From JBEULC01 sp045504435 (GTDB lineage Bacteria; Pseudomonadota; Alphaproteobacteria; WRAU01; Hepatincolaceae), in contig JBEULC010000005.1 of NCBI GenBank assembly GCA_045504435.1, forward strand, positions 1 to 64,000: a stretch of 64,000 nt of DNA. The letters run 5' to 3'. Shown one piece after another: positions 43,647 through 53,806 of this stretch. The first letter of the stretch is position 1. The number at the start of each line of letters is the position of its first letter. The notes below the pieces were generated by a model. The model was not told the DNA's origin. It was given only the letters and a program-made list of their open reading frames with translations, and did not search any database. The translations under genes were made by a program, and so were the position numbers.

Positions 43647-43684
43647 AAAAAGGCTTTCTTAAAGAAATTTAAGAAAGCCTTTTT
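43647..43684 (+). terminator. Rho-independent terminator of paralogue B
   Basis: AAAAAGGCTTTCTTAAA and TTTAAGAAAGCCTTTTT form a perfect 17-bp stem with a four-base loop, about 50 bases after the stop. Confidence 0.85.
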
Positions 43685-44291
43685 AGTTGCTTTTTATTCA
43701 AAAATTATTTAAAAGAATTTATGTGCTAATTTAACCTAGTTTGATTCTAGAGCTATTTTTTAGGATATGATTAGGGGATTTTTTATCCTTTTTATTTATT
43801 ATCTTTACTTTTAATTATGGTTATTCTGCATTTTTCTAGACTTTTATTTCCTTTATAATAATTTATAGTTAGTTTTATGGTAACTCTTAAACTCTTTCTC
43901 CTTTAGGTTATTATTGCAAAAATCCTAAAGTAGATTGTAAAATAGGACTTTACTATAATCACGTAAAGGTGTTGTGATAAGGCCATTTAGTTGGAGTCCT
44001 TGTAATTAGGGCATTTAAAGATATTAATTAGTTTTTATTGATCATATTTCATAAATAATGACTTTGATAAACAATTTTACTAAGGGCTAGGCTTATATGT
44101 ATAAAGGATACACCTTAACTGCTTGATAATTACTTAAGTTAAAATTCTTTTATATAAAGTTTATTAAATCAGGCTACCCCTACTTTAAAAAATTTTTAAT
44201 TTTTCCTTAAATCTAACTCCTAAATTTCAGTTTAAATTTAAACTCCTCTAAATATAATTTATTACATTGAAGCTTTAAAGCAATTTTTATA
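43685..44291. other. Non-coding stretch
   Basis: I find no gene, RNA or clear repeat here, only A+T-rich sequence with short frames. It separates the secreted paralogues from the debris at the 3' end of dnaE. Confidence 0.4.
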
Positions 44292-44465
44292 ATGGTTTTA
44301 AACCGCAATAATCAATATTTGGCCTTAACGGCTATATTCTTACTTGACTTAATTTTACTACTCCCTTTAAATGAACAATTACGCAATAATTTGCAATATA
44401 AATTAAGCCTACATCAATTTTTAAAATTATCTTCGTTTACCCAATTCTTTACAAAGCTAAATTAA
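44292..44465 (+). CDS. Possible 57-residue membrane peptide
   Basis: An ATG at 44292 opens a 57-codon frame with one hydrophobic helix (LALTAIFLLDLILLLPL) followed by a polar, Gln/Asn/Lys-containing tail (YKLSLHQFLKLSSFTQFF). No ribosome-binding site is strong. Codon use looks natural, but no family is recognised. It could be a small membrane protein or the remains of one. Confidence 0.3.
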   Translation: MVLNRNNQYLALTAIFLLDLILLLPLNEQLRNNLQYKLSLHQFLKLSSFTQFFTKLN

Positions 44466-44487
44466 TTTATATGAGTTAAAAGGTAGT

Positions 44488-44704
44488 GCTTATCCCTTAT
44501 TTGCTCTTTGTGCTTAAACTATTTTTTATCCCTATTATAAGGGCTAGCACCAATATATACGATATTTCTTACTAATGGTCAATACTTTAATGGTAGAAGA
44601 TTAAAGCCTTTGTAAAGCCGAAATTTGCTGCCCTATTACCATTGTATCTTTAATTTGAAGCCTTAAATATTTGCCCTTATACAAAACTTTAATTACTTCT
44701 ACAT
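44488..44704 (-). repeat. Decayed tandem copy of the 3' end of dnaE
   Basis: This stretch matches 44777-44994 (offset 289-290 bases) through most of its length, including the sequence just past the dnaE stop and its last 45 codons. Translated, the copy reads VIKVLYKGKYLRLQIKDTMV then IGQQISALQ. The true end of dnaE reads VIKVLHEGKYLVFEIKDTMV then IGQQISALQ. Stops now interrupt the tail. It is a partial tandem duplication that has drifted. Confidence 0.75.
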
Positions 44705-44857
44705 TATTCTAAAAGTAGCTTTTTCTATTACTTAAGTTATAAAGATAAAATTATTTTGCAGAAATTAAGCAGCACTGCTTATACTTTATTTGCTCTTTGT
44801 GCTTCAACTATTTTTTATCCTTATTATAAGGACTAGCACCAATATATAGGATATTTC

Positions 44858-47800
44858 TTAATGATGATCAATACTTGAAATGGCAGGAGATTGAAGGCTT
44901 TGTAAAGCCGAAATTTGCTGACCTATTACCATAGTGTCTTTAATTTCAAATACTAAATATTTACCCTCATGCAGAACCTTAATTACCACAACATCAATTC
45001 CTGGCTTATTAGGTAATAAATTAGAGAGATAATCTAGACCCTCTACAGATCTTAGAACAATAATTAATTCTATACGCTTATTTTTTTTACTTTTTACTGG
45101 TTCTTTAATTTTATAATCATGAGTTAGCTGATCTATATTTTCTATAAAAAGCTTAACGTCTTCCTCATCTATTTTCATAGTAGTTTTAATTATATATACC
45201 TCTCCTTCTTTAAGCGTATTAACAAATTTGTTATAATTATCCCCAAAAAGCACCATAGAGAAAACGGATGCTTTATCGTAAAAAGTTAAATTAGCAAAAT
45301 TAGTACCATTTTTAGATTTAGCTAGCTTGATCTTCATTAAGTAAGCCGCAATATAAGCTGGATTAATTTTATCGGCGATAATTTTGTTATAACTTTTCAC
45401 TCCCAATTTTTCAATAAGATTTATATAGTCATTAAGAGGATGACTATATAAAAAACACCCAGTAAATTCCAGTTCTTCTCGCATTTTTTCCTGGGGATTC
45501 CAATCCTCATAGTTTTTAATAATCAATATATTATTAGAATCATTTGGCCCTTCTAAAGTAAATAAGCTAATTTGATTACTTTTTTTCTCATTAAATATGG
45601 CAAAATTAAAATTAAGCATCATCTCTATATTTTCAAATAACTGCCGACGATTAGTATTAAAAATATCAAACGCCCCACCTTTTACCAAAGATTCTAATTG
45701 CTTTTTATTAAGTAGTTTATTATCTATCCTGGTTAAAAAATCTTCTAAGGAGATAAATTCCCCATTAATCTTAATCTCCTCTATCATAGCTGACACTAAG
45801 TTTTCCCCCACTCCTTTAACCGCTAATAAGGCAAATCTTATGGATTTATGCCCTAAATTATCTTTTTCAATAATAAAATTAACCGCAGGCTTATTAACCG
45901 AAGGAGGCAAGATACTAATACCATATTTTTTAGCTTCTTCAAGAAACTCTAAAAATCTTTCAATTTCTTTATTATTATTCCCAATATCAGCACTCATACA
46001 AGAAGCTAAAAACTCAGCCGGATAATAGGCTTTTAAATAGCCCGTTTGCCATGCAATTAATGCATAAGCAGTAGCATGAGATTTATTAAATCCATATCCT
46101 GCAAATTTTTCCATTTGATCAAAAATTACCTCGCCTAAAGCAGGGTCAATACCATTATGTTCTAATGCTCCTTTAATAAATATATTTTTTTGCAATTCCA
46201 TTTCTTTAGGATCTTTTTTACCCATAGCACGCCTTAAAATATCCGCTCCTCCTAAGCTATATCCAGCAATAACCCTAGCTACTTCCATAACTTGTTCTTG
46301 ATAAATCATAATCCCAAAAGTTTCCTCTAAAATTGATTGCATTTTAGGATGCAAATAGCTTACTTTTTCCTTATCATGTTTTCTATTGATATAAGTTGGA
46401 ATATTTTCCATCGGCCCTGGACGGTATAAAGAAATAATTGCAATAATGTCTTCAATTTTATTAGGTCGCAGTTGTTTAATTACTTCAGTCATCCCACGGC
46501 TTTCTAACTGAAAAACTCCTAAAGAATCACCACGCGAAATAATCTCAGAAATTTTTTGATCTTGATAAGGAATTTGCAATATATCAAGCTCTATATTTTC
46601 TGCCCTTTTTATTTCTATAACCGTTTTATTAATAATAGTAAGAGTTTTTAAAGCTAAAAAATCAAACTTTACCAGACCAATATCTTCTATATATTTCATA
46701 GAAAACCCTACTGAAGGAAAGGTAGAGGCGGTATCATAATAAAGTGGTACCACCTCATTTAAAGGATCTTTTGAGATAATAACTCCTGCGGCATGAGTGG
46801 AGACATTGCGGTATAACCCTTCTAGCTTTAAAGCCACTTCAAAGAGTTTTTTAATATGAGGCTTATTATCAATTTCTTCTTTAAGCGCATCAACCTCACC
46901 TACCATTTTAGAAAGATTTATAGGGTTAGAGGGAGCAGAATAAGGAATTTTTTTAGTAATAAGATCCACTTCGGAATAAGGTAGACCCATGGCACGACCT
47001 ACATCTTTTATAGCGGCTCTAGGTTGTAAAGTACCAAAGGTAATAATATGGGCTACTTTTTCTTCGCCATATTTTTTCCTTACATATTCCACAACTTTAT
47101 CTCGACCCTCTTGGCAAAAATCTATATCAAAATCTGGCATAGATATTCTTTCAGGATTTAAAAATCTCTCAAATAATAGGCCAAACTGCATTGGATTAAT
47201 ATCAGTGATATACAATGCCCAAGCTACTAAGGAACCTGCTCCTGATCCTCTACCAGGCCCTACTGGAATATAATTATTTTTAGCCCATTTAATAAAATCA
47301 GAAACAATTAAAAAATACCCAGAAAAATCCATTCTAATAATTACATCCAGCTCAAAGTCTAAACGCGCCTTATAATTATCATACAAAATAGCTTTAGCTT
47401 CCTTATTAATTACTTTATTATCTGGATGGTTAAAAACCTCTTTTTCCAAACGTTCTTTTAATCCTTGGGTTGATTGCTCTATAATCAGGCTTTTCTCTTC
47501 TTGGCTAAATTTAGGTAAGGATAAAGGCTTTTTATCCACTAAAAATAAACATTTTTTTGCTATTTTAATAGTATTTTCTAGCGCTTCAGGTAGATCAGCA
47601 AATAAGTTGATCATTTCTTGAGGAGATTTAAAATAAGCTTGCTCTTCCATCACTTTGCGGTTTGTCTCTTTTGTAGTAACACCTAAACCAATACATAACA
47701 AAATATCCGCTGCCTCATGATCTTCTTCTCTAGCAAAATACACATTATTGGTAGCCACAATAGGAAGCTCATATTTTAAGGCTAATTGCAAAAATTTAGG

Positions 47801-48367
47801 CTCTAGAGTTTGATCTTGGGCTTTGTAAAAACGGTTAAGCTCAATATAAAGATTATTGGAAAAAGCTTCTTTAAGACGATTAATTACTTTATGCTGATCA
47901 TCAGTACTACTATTTAGTAAAATATTAGCCAAAAAACCTTGGGTGCCTCCTGTAAGAGCGATTATCCCCTCTGCACATAAACAAAGTTGCTCAAAATCTA
48001 TAAACACCGTCTCTAAATTGTTTTGAGCCCGTAATAAATAGGCTTGATCATGAAGTTTTAAAAGATTTTTATATCCCTGTTCCGAAGTAGCTAATAAAAT
48101 TAAATCTCCCTTAATAGGTTTATTATTAGCATCAACAAAGCTGGTACAAATTTGTATCCCAATAATAGGCTGTATGCCATTTTGGCTAAGCTTTAAGGAA
48201 AATTCCCGTGCTCCGTACATGTTACCACTATCGGTAACCCCTAAGGCTGGCATATTAAAATTTTTACACAACGTAAGCAAGTTATAAATATCAATTGATC
48301 CTTCACCTATAGAATAACTGCTATGGCATCTTAAATGAATAAACTGAGAAGTTATTGTGGCCAACAT
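44858..48367 (-). CDS. dnaE: DNA polymerase III alpha subunit
   Basis: This 1169-residue replicative polymerase has an N-terminal PHP domain (FIHLRCHSSYSIGEGS at 10-25). The palm carries the catalytic Asp pair in PDFDIDF (411-417), then GRVVE-type HIITFGTLQPRAAIKDVGR. GYGFNKSHATAYALIAWQTG is the fingers region. An HhH segment is near 830-900, followed by an OB fold (about 980-1060) and a C-terminal tau-binding region. It extends DNA as part of the holoenzyme with holB product and others. It lies downstream of proS-lolC-lolD, the usual alphaproteobacterial order. A drifted duplicate of its 3' end lies just beyond its stop. Confidence 0.96.
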   Translation of the reverse strand: MLATITSQFIHLRCHSSYSIGEGSIDIYNLLTLCKNFNMPALGVTDSGNMYGAREFSLKLSQNGIQPIIGIQICTSFVDANNKPIKGDLILLATSEQGYKNLLKLHDQAYLLRAQNNLETVFIDFEQLCLCAEGIIALTGGTQGFLANILLNSSTDDQHKVINRLKEAFSNNLYIELNRFYKAQDQTLEPKFLQLALKYELPIVATNNVYFAREEDHEAADILLCIGLGVTTKETNRKVMEEQAYFKSPQEMINLFADLPEALENTIKIAKKCLFLVDKKPLSLPKFSQEEKSLIIEQSTQGLKERLEKEVFNHPDNKVINKEAKAILYDNYKARLDFELDVIIRMDFSGYFLIVSDFIKWAKNNYIPVGPGRGSGAGSLVAWALYITDINPMQFGLLFERFLNPERISMPDFDIDFCQEGRDKVVEYVRKKYGEEKVAHIITFGTLQPRAAIKDVGRAMGLPYSEVDLITKKIPYSAPSNPINLSKMVGEVDALKEEIDNKPHIKKLFEVALKLEGLYRNVSTHAAGVIISKDPLNEVVPLYYDTASTFPSVGFSMKYIEDIGLVKFDFLALKTLTIINKTVIEIKRAENIELDILQIPYQDQKISEIISRGDSLGVFQLESRGMTEVIKQLRPNKIEDIIAIISLYRPGPMENIPTYINRKHDKEKVSYLHPKMQSILEETFGIMIYQEQVMEVARVIAGYSLGGADILRRAMGKKDPKEMELQKNIFIKGALEHNGIDPALGEVIFDQMEKFAGYGFNKSHATAYALIAWQTGYLKAYYPAEFLASCMSADIGNNNKEIERFLEFLEEAKKYGISILPPSVNKPAVNFIIEKDNLGHKSIRFALLAVKGVGENLVSAMIEEIKINGEFISLEDFLTRIDNKLLNKKQLESLVKGGAFDIFNTNRRQLFENIEMMLNFNFAIFNEKKSNQISLFTLEGPNDSNNILIIKNYEDWNPQEKMREELEFTGCFLYSHPLNDYINLIEKLGVKSYNKIIADKINPAYIAAYLMKIKLAKSKNGTNFANLTFYDKASVFSMVLFGDNYNKFVNTLKEGEVYIIKTTMKIDEEDVKLFIENIDQLTHDYKIKEPVKSKKNKRIELIIVLRSVEGLDYLSNLLPNKPGIDVVVIKVLHEGKYLVFEIKDTMVIGQQISALQSLQSPAISSIDHH

Positions 48368-48484
48368 GGAAAACTTTCACTTGGTAATTTAATATATTAT
48401 TAATTTTAATATTATTTTTAAGGGGGAAATCAGCAATAAATATATAAATAAAGATTATATAATAAAATTTTTTATATTAACTGC

Positions 48485-49177
48485 TTAAGAAATAAACTGA
48501 ATATTCTTATCCTGCAAGGATATTTTATTATCTATAAGGTTAGCAATATTTAAATCATGAGTAGCTAATATAATTGCTGTATTAGTTTCTTTAATTAACT
48601 CTATCAGCATAGAAAATACATTATTTGCGGTTTTTCTATCCATATTACCTGTAGGTTCATCGGCAATAATTATAGCAGGCTTTAAACAAATGGACCGGGC
48701 AATAGCTACCCTTTGCTGTTCTCCACCTGATAACATTGCAGGGAAATGCTTAATTCTATTAGCTAAGCCCATTTTATCTAAAATATATAAGGCTGTTTGT
48801 TTTGCTTCTTCTTTATTAATACCATGGATTAATTGGGGGATCATTACATTTTCTAAAGCAGTAAAATCAGGTAAAAGATTATGAAACTGAAAAACAAAAC
48901 CAATCTTTTTTCCTCTTAAAGCGGTTTTTTTATTATCGCTTAGCCCTATGGTTTCAACTCCTGTAATGCTCAATTTGCCCTTATTAGGGTTATCAAGCAT
49001 ACCTAAAATATTTAAAAATGAGGTTTTTCCTGAGCCGCTTGGTCCTAACAAGGCTATAATCTCTCCTGCTTTTAGAGAAAAATCTACATTTTCAAAAACG
49101 ATAATCTTCTCTTTACCTTGCTGATAAGATTTACTTATATTTTTTGCTTCAATCACATAAGGGTGATCATTATTCAT
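48485..49177 (-). CDS. lolD: Lipoprotein-releasing ABC transporter ATPase
   Basis: This 230-residue ATPase powers release of outer-membrane lipoproteins from the inner membrane to LolA. The Walker A motif is GPSGSGKT (45-52). The Q-loop is VFQFHNLLPDFTALENV (about 95-111), the signature is LSGGEQQRVAIARS (about 144-157), and Walker B is IIIADEPTG followed by a H-loop in ATHDLNIA. It overlaps the end of lolC by eight bases, so the two are coupled. Only one permease gene is adjacent, suggesting a LolC/E homodimer. Confidence 0.93.
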   Translation of the reverse strand: MNNDHPYVIEAKNISKSYQQGKEKIIVFENVDFSLKAGEIIALLGPSGSGKTSFLNILGMLDNPNKGKLSITGVETIGLSDNKKTALRGKKIGFVFQFHNLLPDFTALENVMIPQLIHGINKEEAKQTALYILDKMGLANRIKHFPAMLSGGEQQRVAIARSICLKPAIIIADEPTGNMDRKTANNVFSMLIELIKETNTAIILATHDLNIANLIDNKISLQDKNIQFIS

Positions 49178-50429
49178 ATTTTAATCCCTCTACAGGGTTA
49201 ATCTTAGAAGATTTTAATGCCGGATAAATTGCGGAAATAAGCACAAATAATAAAGCTAAGGATACTATCCCTAATATTTGAACCAAATTTATATCTGCAG
49301 GTAGTTTAGATAAAAAGTAAATTTCTTCAGAAAATAAATTTACTCTAAGAAGCGTTTCCAAAACCTTTCTAATATTTTCAATATTATAACTAAATAGTGT
49401 ACCCAATAAGGTACCTAAAAAAGTTCCAACAAATCCTATCCTAATACCAATTAATAGAAATATTTTAACTATAGAGCTTCTATTAAGGCCTATAGTACGT
49501 AATATGGCAATTTCTCTGGTTTTACTTCTTACTAACATAATTAAACCCGAAACTATATTAAAGGCCGCAATTAATATAACTAAGCTTAAAATCAAAAACA
49601 TAACATTACGCTCTACCTCTAAAGCGCTAGTAAGATATCTATTATTATCTTGCCAAGTCTCCACATAATTAATATTAGGGATTTTAGCATAAATATAATT
49701 TTTAATGCGCTCTGCCTCTTGGGAATCCTTTAAAAAAATATCTATTTTTTGTGCAGAATTATTATAATTAAAAAAACTTTGTCCTAAATTAAAAGGCATG
49801 ATAATTGTACTACTATCGTATTGATACATCTTACTATCTAAAATAGCTATTACTTTAAAACTACCAAATCTGGGCATAGACCCCATAATTGTAGAATACC
49901 CATTTGGAGAGATAATGGTAATCTCATTACCCACTTGGATATTTAAATTTCTGGCAATGACGCGTCCTACGATTACCACATTATCATTATTTTTAAATCC
50001 TTTAAGATCATACTTCTTTAAAGAATCAAAAATTAAAGGCCTTTGGCTTAAATCCTCATAGGTTAAGCCATTAATTAAGGCACCTGTAGTTAAATTTTTA
50101 AAAGATATTAATACTTGTTCGGATAAAGTAGGACCAATATTAACAATTTCTTTGATTTCTTTAAGGTTTTTTATTGTATCTTCATAGTTAGGTATCTTAT
50201 TATCGCTATAAATAAATACATGACCATTAACCCCGATTAAATTGCTGATTATTTGCTTTCTAAATCCGTTCATCACTGACATAACTATAATTAAAACTGC
50301 GACGCCTAGCATAATGCCAAGTAGAGCAAACCAAGATATAAAAGCAATAAAACTTTCTTTCCTTTTAGATTTTAGATATCGCTTAGCTATAGCCCATTGT
50401 AAAGAGTTAAAGAATAAAAAGTTTATCAT
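49170..50429 (-). CDS. lolC: Lipoprotein-releasing ABC transporter permease (LolC/LolE)
   Basis: This 419-residue MacB-type permease begins with WAIAKRYLKSKRKESFIAFI and a first membrane helix (ISWFALLGIMLGVAVLIIVM). A large periplasmic domain (about 50-265) follows, then three further membrane helices. VMFLILSLVILIAAFNIVSG and the coupling segment RTREIAILRTIGLNRSSI-like stretch (here KTREIAILRTIG) mark the FtsX core. The end is INPVEGLKYE, as in most LolC proteins. Together with LolD it extracts lipoproteins destined for the outer membrane. It may serve as both LolC and LolE. Confidence 0.92.
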   Translation of the reverse strand: MINFLFFNSLQWAIAKRYLKSKRKESFIAFISWFALLGIMLGVAVLIIVMSVMNGFRKQIISNLIGVNGHVFIYSDNKIPNYEDTIKNLKEIKEIVNIGPTLSEQVLISFKNLTTGALINGLTYEDLSQRPLIFDSLKKYDLKGFKNNDNVVIVGRVIARNLNIQVGNEITIISPNGYSTIMGSMPRFGSFKVIAILDSKMYQYDSSTIIMPFNLGQSFFNYNNSAQKIDIFLKDSQEAERIKNYIYAKIPNINYVETWQDNNRYLTSALEVERNVMFLILSLVILIAAFNIVSGLIMLVRSKTREIAILRTIGLNRSSIVKIFLLIGIRIGFVGTFLGTLLGTLFSYNIENIRKVLETLLRVNLFSEEIYFLSKLPADINLVQILGIVSLALLFVLISAIYPALKSSKINPVEGLKYE

Positions 50430-50516
50430 CTAATATTTCCCTATATTGGTTATTTGCTTAGTGGTTATTTACTATTTACCTCATACCCAAGCAAGTTTGC
50501 TATCCTTTATTTTTAT

Positions 50517-51839
50517 TTACTTTAATAAAGTAAGTAAAGTTGGCAGATCTTGCTGGGCAAGCTGAGTAACTTTACCAGTTTTTCTATCTTTAATCTCCCA
50601 TCTACCACTTTCTAGAGATTTACTTCCAATATTAATTTGCTTAGGGATTCCTAATAAATCTGTGCTATTAAGCTTAGAAGATACACTATCATCTTTATCA
50701 TTATAAAGCACATCAACACCTTGTTCTATCAAATAATTATATAAAGTAAAGCAATGTTCTTTAACCTTATGATTATTCCCTAATGAATTAATAATTACGG
50801 TAAAAGGAGCAAGTGCGTAAGGCCAAATAATTCCTTTATCATCATAGCTAGCTTCAATAATAGCTCCCATTAATCGGCTTATCCCGATACCATAAGAACC
50901 CATTAAAACATTAATATTTTGTCCATTTTTATCAAGAATTTTAGCTTTCATCGGCAAAGAGTATTTATCGGCAAAGTAAAAAATGTGGCCAACCTCTATA
51001 CCCTTTTGCTTAACAACGCTTGATTGATTTTTTAAATAATTAGGGTTATCTCCGGTATGCTTATCTTCAGTTGAAGCATAAGGAGCAGTATATAAATTAT
51101 AAATGTTCTCTACATCTAAATCATAATTAATTTTACCATCTAATAAATCTAGATTTAACAATGATTTATCATAATATACCTCTGATTCTCCTGTAGTAGC
51201 TAAAATAATAAACTCATGGCTTAAATCTCCACCTATAGGCCCTGTATCAGCTTGCATAGGAATAGCTTGTAAACCTAAACGTTGAAAAATCTTTAAGTAA
51301 GCAGCAAACATTTTTTTGTAAGAAAGGACTGCGCCTTCAGGAGTTTGATCAAAAGAATAAGCATCTTTCATTAAAAATTCTCTGCCTCTCATTACGCCAA
51401 ATCTTGGCCTAATTTCATCACGGAATTTCCAATTAATTTGATACAAATTTAAAGGTAAATCCTTATGAGATTGCACATTATCTCTAAAAATTTGGGTTAT
51501 TTGTTCTTCATTAGTAGGAGAGTATAAAAAATCTCTCTCATGGCGATCTTTAATCCTCAACATTTCTAAACCATAATCTTCATAACGTCCACTTTCTTGC
51601 CAAATATCTGCGCTTTGAATAGTAGGCATTAAAACATTTAAAGCTCCGGTTTGATCCATTTCATCTTTAATAATAGCACTTATTTTATTTAAAATTTTTA
51701 GTCCCATTGGTAACCAAATGTAAATACCTGAAGAGGTCTGACGAATTAAGCCACTTTTAATCATTAAAGTATGAGAAGCGATCAGCGCATCTTTTGGATT
51801 TTCTTTTAGAATCGGACAAAAATATTTTGAAAAAAGCAT
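50517..51839 (-). CDS. proS: Prolyl-tRNA synthetase, short alphaproteobacterial type
   Basis: This 440-residue class II synthetase charges tRNA-Pro. Motif 1 lies at TSSGIYIWLPMGLKILNKIS. Motif 2 is FRDEIRPRFGVMRGREFLMK with the ATP-binding Arg. Motif 3 is GSYGIGISRLMGAIIE. The C-terminal anticodon domain follows (from about 345, WPYALAPFTVIINSLG). It lacks the roughly 180-residue editing insertion of E. coli ProS, as is usual in Alphaproteobacteria. Its cognate tRNA-Pro(UGG) is encoded at 16906-16982. It heads the proS-lolC-lolD-dnaE run. Confidence 0.95.
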   Translation of the reverse strand: MLFSKYFCPILKENPKDALIASHTLMIKSGLIRQTSSGIYIWLPMGLKILNKISAIIKDEMDQTGALNVLMPTIQSADIWQESGRYEDYGLEMLRIKDRHERDFLYSPTNEEQITQIFRDNVQSHKDLPLNLYQINWKFRDEIRPRFGVMRGREFLMKDAYSFDQTPEGAVLSYKKMFAAYLKIFQRLGLQAIPMQADTGPIGGDLSHEFIILATTGESEVYYDKSLLNLDLLDGKINYDLDVENIYNLYTAPYASTEDKHTGDNPNYLKNQSSVVKQKGIEVGHIFYFADKYSLPMKAKILDKNGQNINVLMGSYGIGISRLMGAIIEASYDDKGIIWPYALAPFTVIINSLGNNHKVKEHCFTLYNYLIEQGVDVLYNDKDDSVSSKLNSTDLLGIPKQINIGSKSLESGRWEIKDRKTGKVTQLAQQDLPTLLTLLK

Positions 51840-52067
51840 AGTTGGTTCTTATTAATTTACGGTTTTATTTTTATTGACTTTCATAAACCTTACTATTATT
51901 TTATAAAATTAATCTTAATAAAACAATCCATACTTTTATTTATCCTATTAATAAAATCTTATAGGAGAAACTAGATAATTTTTAATATAATTAAATCCCT
52001 ACTTAACACTAGAGCCGCAAATAAGAATTTCGCAAATAGAAAATCCCAAATTAGTATAAAAAAAATC

Positions 52068-52091
52068 CCCTTACTATTTTCATAATAAGGG
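52068..52091 (-). terminator. Rho-independent terminator of the first barrel gene
   Basis: On the minus strand CCCTTA...TAAGGG form a short stem (with one mismatch before two more pairs) followed by a run of eight T's. It lies about 64 bases past the stop of the barrel gene at 52155. Confidence 0.7.
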
Positions 52092-52154
52092 TAAATTTTA
52101 TTAAATTACTTAGATCAAATTACTTATGCTTATTAGCTTAGGCTCATTGATTTA

Positions 52155-52895
52155 CTAGATAGTAACTTTTAATTTTATATTAGCAGATTGGTTATAAGAT
52201 CTCTTCAATTCAGAATTATAGTTTATATTGGCAAAACTTCCACCAAGAGTAGTCTTTGAAGAAACTTTAGCTAAACTTTGAACACGGTAATCTACTACTA
52301 AGGCTACGTGTCTGTTAAGACCAATTTCCACACCAGCAAATCCAGCTCCAACTATAGAACTTTTATTTTTCCCGTTAGTTCTAAAAGCATCTTCTGGTCC
52401 GCCCACTATGCTAGTACGTTCTCTAGCCATACCTACACCAACACCGATATAAGGAGTTAGAATAGTTTTGTTAGCAACTTTATAAGCTACGTCTAACATT
52501 AAAGTTTCAGATTTAGTATTAGCGTCTATTTTATTTTCTTTGTTACTAAATTTATGTTTAGCATTTTTATAAGTAAGCATTACCATAGCATGTCTAAAAT
52601 CAAATCCTACAGTGATTGGAAAATATAAGTCGTCATTTTTACCTTTTAACTTAATGGTTTGGCTAGAATTAGCAGCAAAGGGTCCTACTTGACCACTAGT
52701 TCCGATTTTTAAGTCTCTTGCACTAATAACGCTTCTGCTAGTTTGTACGCTCACAAAAAAACCTTCTGTAGCTAATGCGCCCTCTTCAGTAGAAAAAGAG
52801 AAATAACTTGAAGCCGCTGATAAATTTTGGGTAGAAAAGCTCCAAAACATCGCTAATGACATTAAGCCCATAATGAATATTTTACTGAATTTCAT
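52155..52895 (-). CDS. Outer-membrane beta-barrel protein, paralogue 1
   Basis: This 246-residue protein has a signal peptide (MKFSKIFIMGLMSLAMFWSF, cleavage after LSAA). Alternating hydrophobic strands end in aromatic or charged turns. ILTPYIGVGVGMARERTSIV and VGAGFAGVEIGLNRHVALVV are typical of the OmpA-like/porin-family eight-stranded barrel. The last strand SNQSANIKLKVTI is the C-terminal barrel strand, although it ends in Ile and not Phe. It resembles surface antigens of the Msp/OMP_b-brl type. A related gene lies 900 bases upstream on the same strand. The ligand or host role is unknown. Confidence 0.75.
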   Translation of the reverse strand: MKFSKIFIMGLMSLAMFWSFSTQNLSAASSYFSFSTEEGALATEGFFVSVQTSRSVISARDLKIGTSGQVGPFAANSSQTIKLKGKNDDLYFPITVGFDFRHAMVMLTYKNAKHKFSNKENKIDANTKSETLMLDVAYKVANKTILTPYIGVGVGMARERTSIVGGPEDAFRTNGKNKSSIVGAGFAGVEIGLNRHVALVVDYRVQSLAKVSSKTTLGGSFANINYNSELKRSYNQSANIKLKVTI

Positions 52896-53806
52896 AATTT
52901 AACTCTCCTATTATATTATTTAATCAATGCAGCTACACTGCATTTCTTATATTAAGACCCCCGTATCCTATGGGTTTCTTATAAATTAGTATAACTCATA
53001 TATTTCATAATGATATAAAAAATTATTACAATTCCTTACTACTTAATTTATAGATCAACTTTAATTAAATTTTTTGCAATAGCAAGGCCGCCTATAAATA
53101 TATAAGAAAGCTAGATATTATTGCTAGAATAGTATTAGGCCTAGTATTACCTATCAAGCAGAATTATCTCGCTTTTGCTCCAAGTTACCATCCATGCAAT
53201 AAGATTTAAATCTCTATAAGGGCTTCTAAAGAAACAATTTTAATTTATGTGCCATGAATAGTTGAAATAATCATAAAACCTATATTGTATTTAGTAGTGA
53301 GGGCATAATATCTATCACCTTTCTCAAAATTATAAATAGCCGTTATATAAGAAGAGCTAAAGACTAAAATTTATAACCTCATAGTATAAATTAATAAAAA
53401 ACCTAGCAGGGAAATTTTTGAGTTCAAGATTTATAAGTTTTAGGGGAGGCATTTAAAGCAGTGGTAATGAAATTTAATAATAATAAAAATGATAATGATA
53501 TAATCAACAACTTGTAACAAAGACAATATAAATTTGTATCACAACCTGTAAGGGTTTAAATTTAATTAAAAACTTTAACTCAACAAATAACTGAAGCTTA
53601 AATAATAGTCTGCTTACATAAATATAAAAATAAAGAAAAAAACGATTTTTACATAAGATGTTTAAATGATGACGCAGATATAATAAGGGATTAAAGAATT
53701 AAACAGAAAAAATAAGTATACGCATTAATAGGGAATTTACCCAGTATAGTTTATCCTTGCAGCGCAGGAGCTATATTTTTATTTTACTTATCCTACGAAA
53801 TCAGAC
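52896..53806. other. Non-coding gap between the two barrel genes
   Basis: There is no supportable gene. Two short hairpins sit in the leader of the barrel gene. ATGCAG...CTGCAT is at about 52926-52942 and ACCC...GGGT at about 52957-52977. The rest is featureless A+T-rich sequence. Confidence 0.4.
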
